Shown: positions 35,052-42,686 of the stretch, in pieces | Layout: every line of letters begins with the position of its first letter | Position numbering within the stretch: position 1 is the first letter of the stretch | Origin: Solwaraspora sp. WMMA2065 | GTDB lineage: Bacteria > Actinomycetota > Actinomycetes > Mycobacteriales > Micromonosporaceae | DNA: 64,000 nucleotides | Direction of reading: 5' to 3' | NCBI RefSeq assembly: GCF_030345075.1 | Contig: NZ_CP128361.1 | Span: 6,324,001 to 6,388,000, forward strand | Program-made: the position numbers and the translations under genes | Notes under the pieces: model-generated | The model's database searches: none | What the model saw: the letters and a program-made list of their open reading frames with translations, nothing else | Told to the model about the DNA's origin: nothing

Positions 35052-36218
35052 ATGTCTACTGTGGCAATCTCTGACCCGGTCTTCGACCTGCATCGGGGCG
35101 GCAAGATGGCGATCACGCCCACCGTCGCGCTGGCCGACCGGGACGACCTCTCACTCGCGTACACACCGGGGGTGGCCCGGGTGTGTGAGGCGATCGCGGC
35201 CGATCCGACCCTGGTCGACGACTACACCTGGGTGTCGCACACCGTCGCGGTGATCACCGACGGCACCGCGGTGCTCGGTCTCGGCGACATCGGCCCACGC
35301 GCCGCGATGCCCGTCATGGAGGGCAAGGCGGTTCTGTTCAAGCAGTTCGGCGACGTCGACGCGGTGCCGATCTGCCTGGACACCCGGGACATCGACGCGA
35401 TCGTGGCGACCGTCACCGCACTGGCACCGTCGTTCGGCGGGATCAACCTGGAGGACATCAGCGCGCCACGCTGCTTCGAGATCGAGCGACGCCTCGACGA
35501 GGCGCTGCCGATCCCGGTCTTCCACGACGATCAGCACGGCACCGCGATCGTGGTGCTGGCGGCCCTGCGCAACGCGGTCGCCCTGCTGGACCGCAAGCTC
35601 GGCGACCTGCGGGTGGTGGTCAGCGGCGCCGGCGCGGCCGGCGTCGCGGTGACCCGGATGCTGATCGCCGGCGGCGTCGATCCCGCGAAGACCGTGGTCT
35701 GCGACTCGCGCGGCATCATCCACTCCGACCGGGCGGACCTCACCGGGGTCAAGGCCGAGCTGGCCGCGATGACCGCCGCGTGTGCCGGTGGCATCGCCGA
35801 CGCGCTGGTCGGCGCCGACGTGCTGATCGGCCTCTCCGGCGGGCAGATCGACGAATCGGCGGTCGCCGGCATGGCACCCGGCGGGATCATCTTCGCGCTG
35901 GCCAACCCGACTCCGGAGGTCCACCCCGAGATCGCCCACCGGTACGCCGCCCTGGTGGCCACCGGCCGCAGCGACTTCCCCAACCAGATCAACAACGTGC
36001 TGGCGTTCCCCGGCGTGTTCCGGGGAGCCCTGGACGCCGGTGCCACCCGGGTCACCGAGGGGATGAAGGTTGCCGCCGCCGACGCGATCGCCGGCGTCGT
36101 CGCCGACCTGCTGCAACCGGAGGCGTTCGTGCCGTCGGCACTCGACCCCCGGGTCGCGCCGGCGGTCGCCGCAGCGGTCGCCGCCGCCGCCCGCCGCGAC
36201 GGCGTCGCCCGTCGCTGA
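35052..36218 (+). CDS. NAD(P)-dependent malic enzyme
   Basis: A 388-residue short-form malic enzyme that converts malate to pyruvate and CO2. Motifs are YTPGVARVCEAIA, GDIGPRAAMPVMEGKAVLFK, the metal-binding FHDDQHGTAIV and the nucleotide-binding VVSGAGAAGVAVTRML with VCDSRG. ATG 35052 has GGAG upstream; an upstream in-frame ATG at 34938 adds 38 non-conserved residues. A possible -10 TATGCT lies at 34945-34950 without a clear -35. The cofactor (NAD or NADP) cannot be decided. Confidence 0.94.
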   Translation: MSTVAISDPVFDLHRGGKMAITPTVALADRDDLSLAYTPGVARVCEAIAADPTLVDDYTWVSHTVAVITDGTAVLGLGDIGPRAAMPVMEGKAVLFKQFGDVDAVPICLDTRDIDAIVATVTALAPSFGGINLEDISAPRCFEIERRLDEALPIPVFHDDQHGTAIVVLAALRNAVALLDRKLGDLRVVVSGAGAAGVAVTRMLIAGGVDPAKTVVCDSRGIIHSDRADLTGVKAELAAMTAACAGGIADALVGADVLIGLSGGQIDESAVAGMAPGGIIFALANPTPEVHPEIAHRYAALVATGRSDFPNQINNVLAFPGVFRGALDAGATRVTEGMKVAAADAIAGVVADLLQPEAFVPSALDPRVAPAVAAAVAAAARRDGVARR

Positions 36219-36312
36219 CCCCGGGCACCGGCGTCGCCCGCCGTCGACACCGGACCGGTCGTGCCCGGTGTCGACGGCGTCGACCGAGCGGCTGGGCCGA
36301 CGAACGAACTGG

Positions 36313-36486
36313 TCAGCCGCCGAGCAGCCGGCCGATGGTGCGTACGAGATCGGCGTAGAAGGTGCCGTCGATCTCGCGGAACACGGCGAACGGGCTGCCC
36401 GCGTCGCCGAAGAAGGGCCGTAGCGTCCAGGCGAGTTGAGTGCCGACGAAACCGAAGAGCATGATCCAGATGTAGACGAGATTCAT
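36313..36486 (-). CDS. Small membrane protein, possible truncated remnant
   Basis: A 57-residue frame starting MNLVYIWIMLFGFVGTQLAW and ending FREIDGTFYADLVRTIGRLL. The block GTQLAWTLRPFFGD...PFAVFRE resembles the C-terminal end of a longer bacterial membrane protein. The upstream frame is not homologous, so this is either a short stand-alone form or the end of a decayed gene. There is no clear Shine-Dalgarno. Function unknown. Confidence 0.45.
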   Translation of the reverse strand: MNLVYIWIMLFGFVGTQLAWTLRPFFGDAGSPFAVFREIDGTFYADLVRTIGRLLGG

Positions 36487-36650
36487 GCTGGCCGGGCGCT
36501 GTGCCGCCCCCGCCCCCACCGGTGACGATGCGTGCGTATATCGGTGCGCTCCGTCACCGATGGGGCCTGTGTTCTCCCGAAGTCCCAGCTCAGCCGACCC
36601 CTCAGCCGACTCCGCGACGGCCCCGGACGTGGGCCGCCTAGGCTGGTCGG

Positions 36651-36941
36651 ATGGACCGCCCCGACCTGCGCGCCTCGGACGAGGACCGGGAGCGGGTCGT
36701 ACGCTGCATCGAGCGGCACACCTCAGCCGGTCGGCTGAGCCTCGATGAGCACGCCGACCGGGTGGAACGGGCCCTGTGCGCCCGGACGCACGGCGAACTG
36801 GCATCCATTCTGGCGGACCTGCCGGCCGAGCCGGCCGCGGCTGCCCCGGCCGGCCCGACCGCCACACACCAGCTGGTCGTGGCGTTCCTGATCGCCGGGG
36901 TGACACTCGCCGTACTCGCCGCGCTGCTCCTGCTGCGTTGA
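36651..36941 (+). CDS. DUF1707 SHOCT-like domain membrane protein
   Basis: A 96-residue protein with an N-terminal DUF1707 domain (LRASDEDRERVVRCIERHTS, GRLSLDEHADRVERAL, THGELASILADLP) and a C-terminal membrane helix LVVAFLIAGVTLAVLAALLLL. This domain is common in actinobacterial small membrane proteins; function unknown. ATG 36651 matches the family start MDRPDLRASD. Confidence 0.92.
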   Translation: MDRPDLRASDEDRERVVRCIERHTSAGRLSLDEHADRVERALCARTHGELASILADLPAEPAAAAPAGPTATHQLVVAFLIAGVTLAVLAALLLLR

Positions 36942-36981
36942 CGCTGCCGCGCTCACGTAGCTAGCTGCTAGCGTGCGGTGC

Positions 36982-37935
36982 ATGCGAGCTGTCTTCGCCT
37001 CGACGGTCGACGCCGACGACCCGCTCGCCGCGCTGCGCGTCGGCGATCTGCCCGAACCGGACCTGCCCGCCCCGGACTGGACGGTGGTCGAGGTCCGCGC
37101 CAGCTCACTCAACCACCACGACCTGTGGTCGCTGCGCGGTGTCGGACTGCCCGCCGACCGGTTACCGATGATCCTCGGCTGTGACGCCGCCGGCGTCGAC
37201 GACGCCGGCAACGAGGTCGTCGTCCACCCGGTGGTGCCCGACCCGGCGGACCCGCGCGGCATGTCGATCCTGTCCGAGCGCTACCCGGGCACGTTCGCCG
37301 ACCGGGTAGCGGTGCCCCGGTCGAACCTGATCCCGAAACCAGCCGGGCTGACCTTCACCGAGGCGGCGTGCCTGCCCACCGCCTGGCTGACCGCGTACCG
37401 GATGCTGACCACCCGGGGGCGGGCCGACCAAGCCGAGTCGGTGCTGGTCCAGGGAGCGGGCGGCGGGGTGGCGACGGCGGCCGTGGTGCTCGCCGTCGCG
37501 CTGGGCAAGCGGGTCTACGCGACCAGCCGGGACGAGAGCAAGCGGGACCGGGTCGCCGCGCTCGGCGCCACCGCCCTGGCGCCGGGCAGCCGACTACCGG
37601 AACGGGTCGACGTGGTGATCGAGACCGTCGGTGCGGCCACCTTCGACCATTCGATGAAGTCCGCCGCGCCCGGTGCCCGGATCGTCGTGTCCGGTGCCAC
37701 CAGCGGTCATCTGCCCGCCGTCGACCTGCGCCGGGTGTTCGCCATGCAGCTGGAGCTCCTCGGCACCTCGATGGGCACCCCCGACGAGCTGCGGGACCTG
37801 CTGGCGCTGTGTGCGCAGCGGGGCATCCGGCCGGTCGTCGACACCGAATACGGCTTCAGCGAGGTACGCGACGCCTTCACCCGGCTGCACACCGGCCGCA
37901 CGTTCGGCAAACTGGTGCTCGACCACCGGCGTTGA
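36982..37935 (+). CDS. Zinc-binding-type alcohol dehydrogenase/quinone oxidoreductase
   Basis: A 317-residue MDR-superfamily enzyme: a GroES-like N-terminal domain with SSLNHHDLWSLRGVGLPADR and LGCDAAGVD, then the Rossmann domain LVQGAGGGVATAAVVLAVAL and VDVVIETVG. The structural-zinc cysteine lobe is missing, so it is closer to quinone oxidoreductases or acryloyl-CoA-reductase-like enzymes, probably NADPH-dependent. ATG 36982 (MRAVFAS) is preferred to a GTG nine bases upstream. Substrate unknown. Confidence 0.9.
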   Translation: MRAVFASTVDADDPLAALRVGDLPEPDLPAPDWTVVEVRASSLNHHDLWSLRGVGLPADRLPMILGCDAAGVDDAGNEVVVHPVVPDPADPRGMSILSERYPGTFADRVAVPRSNLIPKPAGLTFTEAACLPTAWLTAYRMLTTRGRADQAESVLVQGAGGGVATAAVVLAVALGKRVYATSRDESKRDRVAALGATALAPGSRLPERVDVVIETVGAATFDHSMKSAAPGARIVVSGATSGHLPAVDLRRVFAMQLELLGTSMGTPDELRDLLALCAQRGIRPVVDTEYGFSEVRDAFTRLHTGRTFGKLVLDHRR

Positions 37936-37960
37936 CGAGCCGCGTCACCAACGGGCCGGG

Positions 37961-38923
37961 TCAGAGCTGGTTGTCGAAGACGGCGACCCCGGCCGGCGGG
38001 TCGTCGGCCAGCCGCCGCCGAGCGACGTCGTCGCCGTACAGCGTCCACCGCAGGAAGTCGGTGCTGGTGCCGAGTACCACGTCGTACGCCGGGTTGCCGG
38101 GCCGCAGCAGCGACTGACCGTGGTCGCCGTCGGGCAGGCTCAGCATCGCCTTCGGCCACGGCACCCGGTCGTACGCCGCCTTGCCCGACGCGTACGACAC
38201 CACCTCGTCCAGTTCGCCGTGGATGAACAGCTGCGGTGCGGCGGCACCGCTGAACGCCGTACCGACGCCGAGCGCGCTGCCGGCCAGCACCACGCCGGCG
38301 TCCAGCCGGTCGTCCCGGGCGGCGGTGAACAACCCGACGGTGGTGATCCCGCCGGCTGAATGCCCGGCGGCGGCGACCCAGTCGACGTCGAGCCGGCCGG
38401 CGAACTCGTCACCGTCGCGGCCGTCGAGCGCCAGCAGCTCGTCCAGTACGTGCGACGCGTCCGCCGGCTGGTTGAGCACGTCCAGTGCGTTGCCGCCGGA
38501 GCCGCCCTGACTGGTGAACGGGTAGGTCGGGGCGGCGACGACGAACCCGGCCGCCGCCCACTCGGACAGCACCGTACGGTAGTCGGCCGGCCTGCCGCCG
38601 AGGCCGTGGCTGAACAGCACGACCGGGTACGGGCCGTCTCCGCCGACCGGGTACCAGACGGTGACCGGCAGCGGCCGGTCACCGCGGCTGAGATCGAGGG
38701 TGCGGGTGCCGACGTCGAGCCGTCGCGTCGGTGCCGATCGGCCGGGTCGCTGGTCGGGCTGCGCGGACGTCGGGTCGGGCTGGCCGGCCGCCGGGGCGGT
38801 CTGCGTCGCAGTCGGGGCGTCGGCCACCGGGCCGGGTGCGGCGGCGGTGCCGCATCCGGCCAGCGAGGTGGTGAGCAGACCGACGGTGAGCAGGCCGGCT
38901 ACCGCCGGACGGAAGTCACGCAT
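37961..38923 (-). CDS. Lipoprotein alpha/beta hydrolase (chlorophyllase/PAF-hydrolase-like)
   Basis: A 320-residue secreted lipoprotein: signal peptide with lipobox SLAGC (Cys24), then a Pro/Ala/Gln linker, then an alpha/beta hydrolase domain with VVLFSHGLGGRPADYRTVL (oxyanion hole) and the nucleophile elbow AAGHSAGGITTVGL, plus a late HGELDEVVSY and DGDHGQS for Asp and His. The fold resembles platelet-activating-factor acetylhydrolase and chlorophyllase-type proteins. Attached to the outer face of the cell membrane; substrate unknown. ATG 38923 gives the correct signal-peptide length. Confidence 0.88.
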   Translation of the reverse strand: MRDFRPAVAGLLTVGLLTTSLAGCGTAAAPGPVADAPTATQTAPAAGQPDPTSAQPDQRPGRSAPTRRLDVGTRTLDLSRGDRPLPVTVWYPVGGDGPYPVVLFSHGLGGRPADYRTVLSEWAAAGFVVAAPTYPFTSQGGSGGNALDVLNQPADASHVLDELLALDGRDGDEFAGRLDVDWVAAAGHSAGGITTVGLFTAARDDRLDAGVVLAGSALGVGTAFSGAAAPQLFIHGELDEVVSYASGKAAYDRVPWPKAMLSLPDGDHGQSLLRPGNPAYDVVLGTSTDFLRWTLYGDDVARRRLADDPPAGVAVFDNQL

Positions 38924-38940
38924 TGGACGATTGTTACCGG

Positions 38941-38984
38941 CATCCGTCGGGTCGACCACCGGCATCCGTCGGGTCGACCACCGG
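38941..38984. repeat. Two tandem copies of a 22-base unit
   Basis: CATCCGTCGGGTCGACCACC plus GG is repeated exactly at 38941-38962 and 38963-38984, in the 114-base gap between the lipoprotein gene and the small membrane gene. Each unit contains the inverted motif GGGTCGACC. It may be an operator array or a simple duplication. Confidence 0.75.
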
Positions 38985-39037
38985 CTCGCGCCGGCCGGTC
39001 GTGGCAGCGTCCAGTCGACTTCGCTAGGGTCTTCGTC

Positions 39038-39202
39038 ATGTCTGACGAGTACGTCGATCCGAGCGGCAACACCGAGGCGTTCCGGGCCTTCCAGACCTCG
39101 CCGTCGCCGGTCGCCGACCAGCCATCCCGGCTGCCGCTGATCATTGGTGTCGCGGTGGCGGTGGTGATCGTGGTCGCGATCGCCCTCTGGCTGGTGCTCT
39201 GA
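39038..39202 (+). CDS. Small single-pass membrane protein
   Basis: A 54-residue frame: MSDEYVDPSGNTEAFRAFQ, a short polar linker and a C-terminal membrane helix LPLIIGVAVAVVIVVAIALW. No family is recognised. The coding composition and the clean tail-anchor layout support a real gene. It ends 25 bases from the convergent ackA stop. Confidence 0.65.
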   Translation: MSDEYVDPSGNTEAFRAFQTSPSPVADQPSRLPLIIGVAVAVVIVVAIALWLVL

Positions 39203-39227
39203 TCCTTTCCGGCCCCGGCGACCAGGA

Positions 39228-40355
39228 TCAGCCGGCGGTCAGCACCGCCCGCGTCTGACTGGCGATCTCGTACTCCTCGTCGGTGGGGACCACCCACACC
39301 TGCACCGGTGTGCCGTCCGGGGAGATCAATCGCTCGCCTCGGCCCTCGTCGTTGCGCCGCGCGTCGACCTGAACACCGAGCCGGTCGAGCCCGGCCAGCG
39401 ACGCCGCGCGCACCGGGGCGGCGTTCTCGCCGACCCCGGCGGTGAAGACGATCGCGTCGACCCGACCGAGCAGCGCGTGGTATCCGCCGACGTAGAACCG
39501 GATCCGGGCACAGTAGATGTCGAAGGCGAGCCGGGCCGCCGGATCCCCGTCCGCGCGGCGGCGCAGCACCTCGCGCATGTCGCCGGCCCCGGTCAGCCCG
39601 ACCAGGCCGCTGCGCTGGTTGAGCAGCCGGTCGACGTCGGCGGTCGACCAGCCGGCCACCCGCTCCAGGTGGAACACCACCGCCGGGTCGAGGTCACCGC
39701 TGCGGGTACCCATCACCAGGCCCTCCAACGGTGACAGCCCCATCGAGGTCGCCACGCTGCGCCCGCCGGCCACCGCGCAGACGCTGGCCCCGTTGCCCAG
39801 GTGCAGGGTGATCACGTCGACGTCGGCCGGCGCCCGGCCGAGCAGCGCGGCAGTCCGTCGGGACACGTACGCGTGCGAGGTGCCGTGGAACCCGTACCGG
39901 CGGATGCCGTACCGCTGCGCGGTGTCGACGTCGATCGCGTAGCTGGCCTGCTCCGGCGGCAGGGTGCGGTGGAAGGCGGTGTCGAAGACCGCGACCTGCG
40001 GTACGCCCGGCAGCAGCCGGCGGGCCTGGGCGATCCCGGTCAGATTGGCCGGGTTGTGCAGCGGGGCGAGCGGCACCAGCCGTTCGATCTCGGTGACCAC
40101 CCCGTCGGTGATCAGGGTCGGTTCGGCGAACCGGACACCGCCGTGCACCACCCGGTGCCCGACCGCGCCGAGCCCGGCCAGGTCGACCCGTTCGGCCATC
40201 AGCCGCAGCGCGGCCGCGTGGTCGGCCGGCCCGCCGCCGGGCTCGCCGATCCGTTCGACGGTGCCCTTGTCGACCACCCGGTCGCCGTCGAAGAGCTGGT
40301 ACTTCAGCGACGATGAGCCGCAGTTGAGCACCAGGATCCGGGCCGCGTCGCTCAC
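39228..40355 (-). CDS. ackA: Acetate kinase
   Basis: A 375-residue ASKHA-fold kinase interconverting acetate plus ATP and acetyl phosphate. Motifs are ILVLNCGSSSLKYQLF, GHRVVHGG, RRYGFHGTSHAYVSRR, ITLHLGNGAS and FTAGVGENAAPVR. GTG 40355 overlaps the pta stop (GTGA), so the pair is translationally coupled for acetate overflow or use. Confidence 0.97.
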   Translation of the reverse strand: MSDAARILVLNCGSSSLKYQLFDGDRVVDKGTVERIGEPGGGPADHAAALRLMAERVDLAGLGAVGHRVVHGGVRFAEPTLITDGVVTEIERLVPLAPLHNPANLTGIAQARRLLPGVPQVAVFDTAFHRTLPPEQASYAIDVDTAQRYGIRRYGFHGTSHAYVSRRTAALLGRAPADVDVITLHLGNGASVCAVAGGRSVATSMGLSPLEGLVMGTRSGDLDPAVVFHLERVAGWSTADVDRLLNQRSGLVGLTGAGDMREVLRRRADGDPAARLAFDIYCARIRFYVGGYHALLGRVDAIVFTAGVGENAAPVRAASLAGLDRLGVQVDARRNDEGRGERLISPDGTPVQVWVVPTDEEYEIASQTRAVLTAG

Positions 40356-42415
40356 TGCGCGGCCGCCTGGATCGCGGTGATCGCCACGGTGTTGACGATA
40401 TCGGGCACGGTGGCTCCCCGGGACAGGTCGTTGACCGGTCGGCGCAGACCCTGCATGACCGGTCCGACGGCGACCGCGCCGGCCGAGCGCTGGACCGCCT
40501 TGTAGGTGTTGTTGCCGGTGTTCAGGTCGGGGAAGACGAAGACGGTGGCCCGCCCGGCGACGTCGCTGCCGGGCAGCTTGGTGGCGGCGACCGTCGGATC
40601 GATCGCCGCGTCGTACTGGATCGGACCCTCGACCAGCAGGTCCGGGCACCGCTTGCGGACCAGGTCGGTGGCGGCCGCGACCTTGCGGACGTCGTCGCCG
40701 CTGCCGGAGGTCCCGGTGGAGTAGGACAGCATCGCGACCCGCGGCTCGATACCGAACCGGGCGGCGGTCTGCGCCGAGCTGACCGCGATGTCGGCCAGCT
40801 GCTCGGCGTCCGGGTCCGGGTTGACCGCACAGTCGCCGTACACCAGTACCCGGTCGGCGAGCAGCATGAAGAACACGCTGGACGCGACCGACACGTCCGG
40901 CAGCGTTTTGATGATCTCGAAGGCGGGGCGGATCGTCGCGGCGGTGGTGTGGGTGGCCCCGGAGACCATGCCGTCGGCGTGCCCGGTGTGCACCATCATC
41001 GTGCCGAAGTAGTTGACGTCACCCATCACGTCGTGGGCGAGCTCCCAGGTGACGCCCTTGTGCCGGCGCAGCTCGGCGTATCGGGACGCGAAGTCGTCGC
41101 GCCACGGGCTGACCGTCGGGTCGACCAGCCGCGCGCCGTCGATCTGCACGCCCAGCTCGCGGGCCCGGCGGCCGATGTCGTCGGCGTCGCCGAGCAGGGT
41201 CAGGTCGGCGACGCCGCGTCGGAGCAGGATCTCGGTTGCCCGCAGGATCCGTTCGTCGGTGCCCTCCGGCAGCACCAGCCGGCGGCGGTCGGCCCGGGCC
41301 CGGTCGATCAGCGCGTACTCGAACATCATCGGGGTCACCCGGGCCGACCGGGTCACGTCCAGCCGGCGGGCCAGCTCGGCCGTGTCCACGCTGGATTCGA
41401 AGGCGCCGAGTGCGGCTTCCACCTTGCGGGGGTTCGCGGTGCTGGGCCGGCCGGAGATGCGTCCGGCGGTGGCCACCGCGTGGAAGCTGTCCGCCGGTGC
41501 GGACAGCACCGCCAGGTTGGTGCCGAGCCGCTCCACCAGACGCATCGCCCGCGGATCCGGTCGTTCCCCCAGCGTCAGCGCCACCCCGGCCAGCGAGACC
41601 AGCCCGGCGGCGTGCGCCGCGCTGACCGCGACCAGCAGGTCCGCCCGGTCGCCGGGGGTGATCACCAACGCGCCGTCGACGAGATGGTCCAGCAGCACCG
41701 GAACGTGTGCCGCGCCGACCACGAAGTCCAGCACGTCGCGGGCCAACGCGGCGTCGTCGCCGGCCAGCACGGTGGCGTCGAGGGCTCCGGCGACCTCGGC
41801 GACGGTCGGCGCGGAGACCGCCGGGATCTCCGGGATGGCGTAGACCGGCACCGGCAGCGTCGGGGTCACCACCCCGGCGTCGACCCGGTTCGCGATGACG
41901 GCCAGCACCGTCGCGCCGAGTTCGGTCAACGAGTGGTACGCGCTGCGGGCCGCGCCGGCGACCTCGGCGCTGTCCCGGTGGATCCCGTCGACGAGAGCCA
42001 CCACCACACTGCCGAACTCGGTGGCCAGCCGGGCGTTGAACGCCAGCTCGCGGGGGAGACCGCCGTTGTCACCGGTGTCGTCGAAATCGCTGCCGACCAC
42101 CAGCACCGCCGGGCAGCGCCGCTCCAGTTCGCGGTACCGGTCGACAATCCGCGAGATCAGCTCCTCCCGCCGACCGTCGGCGACCAGCCCGGCCGCCTCG
42201 GCGTAGCTGACCCCGTACAGCTGATCGTCGGGCAGGTCGATCCGGTAGCGCTCACGCAGCAGCGTCAGGGTCGCGTCCGGGCCGGCACCGACGACCAGCG
42301 GCCGGAACACCCCGATCCGCTCGACCCGGCGGGACAGCAGCTCGGCCAGGCCGAGGGCGACGGTGGACTTGCCGCCACCGGGGCCGAGACCGGCTAGGTA
42401 GACACTTCGCGCCAC
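40352..42415 (-). CDS. pta: Phosphate acetyltransferase, long form
   Basis: A 687-residue Pta with three parts: an N-terminal P-loop BioD-like domain (VYLAGLGPGGGKSTVALGLA), a middle DRTGG domain (~210-320), and the C-terminal catalytic domain (RRLVLPEGTDERILRA, DGMVSGATHTTAATIRPA, FVFPDLNTGNNTYKA). It converts acetyl-CoA and phosphate to acetyl phosphate, then used by AckA. GTG 42415 (VARSVYLAG) is chosen; a TTG five codons upstream is possible. Confidence 0.95.
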   Translation of the reverse strand: MARSVYLAGLGPGGGKSTVALGLAELLSRRVERIGVFRPLVVGAGPDATLTLLRERYRIDLPDDQLYGVSYAEAAGLVADGRREELISRIVDRYRELERRCPAVLVVGSDFDDTGDNGGLPRELAFNARLATEFGSVVVALVDGIHRDSAEVAGAARSAYHSLTELGATVLAVIANRVDAGVVTPTLPVPVYAIPEIPAVSAPTVAEVAGALDATVLAGDDAALARDVLDFVVGAAHVPVLLDHLVDGALVITPGDRADLLVAVSAAHAAGLVSLAGVALTLGERPDPRAMRLVERLGTNLAVLSAPADSFHAVATAGRISGRPSTANPRKVEAALGAFESSVDTAELARRLDVTRSARVTPMMFEYALIDRARADRRRLVLPEGTDERILRATEILLRRGVADLTLLGDADDIGRRARELGVQIDGARLVDPTVSPWRDDFASRYAELRRHKGVTWELAHDVMGDVNYFGTMMVHTGHADGMVSGATHTTAATIRPAFEIIKTLPDVSVASSVFFMLLADRVLVYGDCAVNPDPDAEQLADIAVSSAQTAARFGIEPRVAMLSYSTGTSGSGDDVRKVAAATDLVRKRCPDLLVEGPIQYDAAIDPTVAATKLPGSDVAGRATVFVFPDLNTGNNTYKAVQRSAGAVAVGPVMQGLRRPVNDLSRGATVPDIVNTVAITAIQAAAQ

Positions 42416-42496
42416 CGCCCCAACGTACAAGGCGGAGGCGGCCGGAGTCTGGTGACCTTGGTCCCGGCCCGGGTGGGTCCGGCGTCAACGCCTGGC

Positions 42497-42673
42497 TCAG
42501 TCGTCCTCGTCGTCGAGCCGGGCCAGCCAGGTGGCGAACCGCTCCACCGGGGTCTCGAACTCCGGGTGCAGGTCGACGAAGTCACGCAGCCGTTCGGCGA
42601 GCCAGGAGATGGCGACCTCCTCCTCGCCGCGGCGCTGCGCCAGCTCCTCGATGCCCCGGTCGGTGAAGTACAC
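42497..42673 (-). CDS. DUF6104-family small protein
   Basis: A 58-residue protein: VYFTDRGIEELAQRRGEEEV, then AISWLAERLRDFVDLHPEFE and FATWLARLDDEDD. This small acidic protein is found next to the 2-oxoglutarate dehydrogenase gene in many actinobacteria (DUF6104). GTG 42673 has GGGAGG just upstream and lies 13 bases after the kgd stop, so it is probably co-transcribed. Function unknown; possible helper of Kgd is inference. Confidence 0.88.
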   Translation of the reverse strand: MYFTDRGIEELAQRRGEEEVAISWLAERLRDFVDLHPEFETPVERFATWLARLDDEDD

Positions 42674-42686
42674 GTGTCCCTCCCGG

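Noticed and set aside
38941-38984. CRISPR-like repeats
   Set aside because: There are only two adjoining copies and no spacers; the other tandem repeats in the window lie inside coding linkers.
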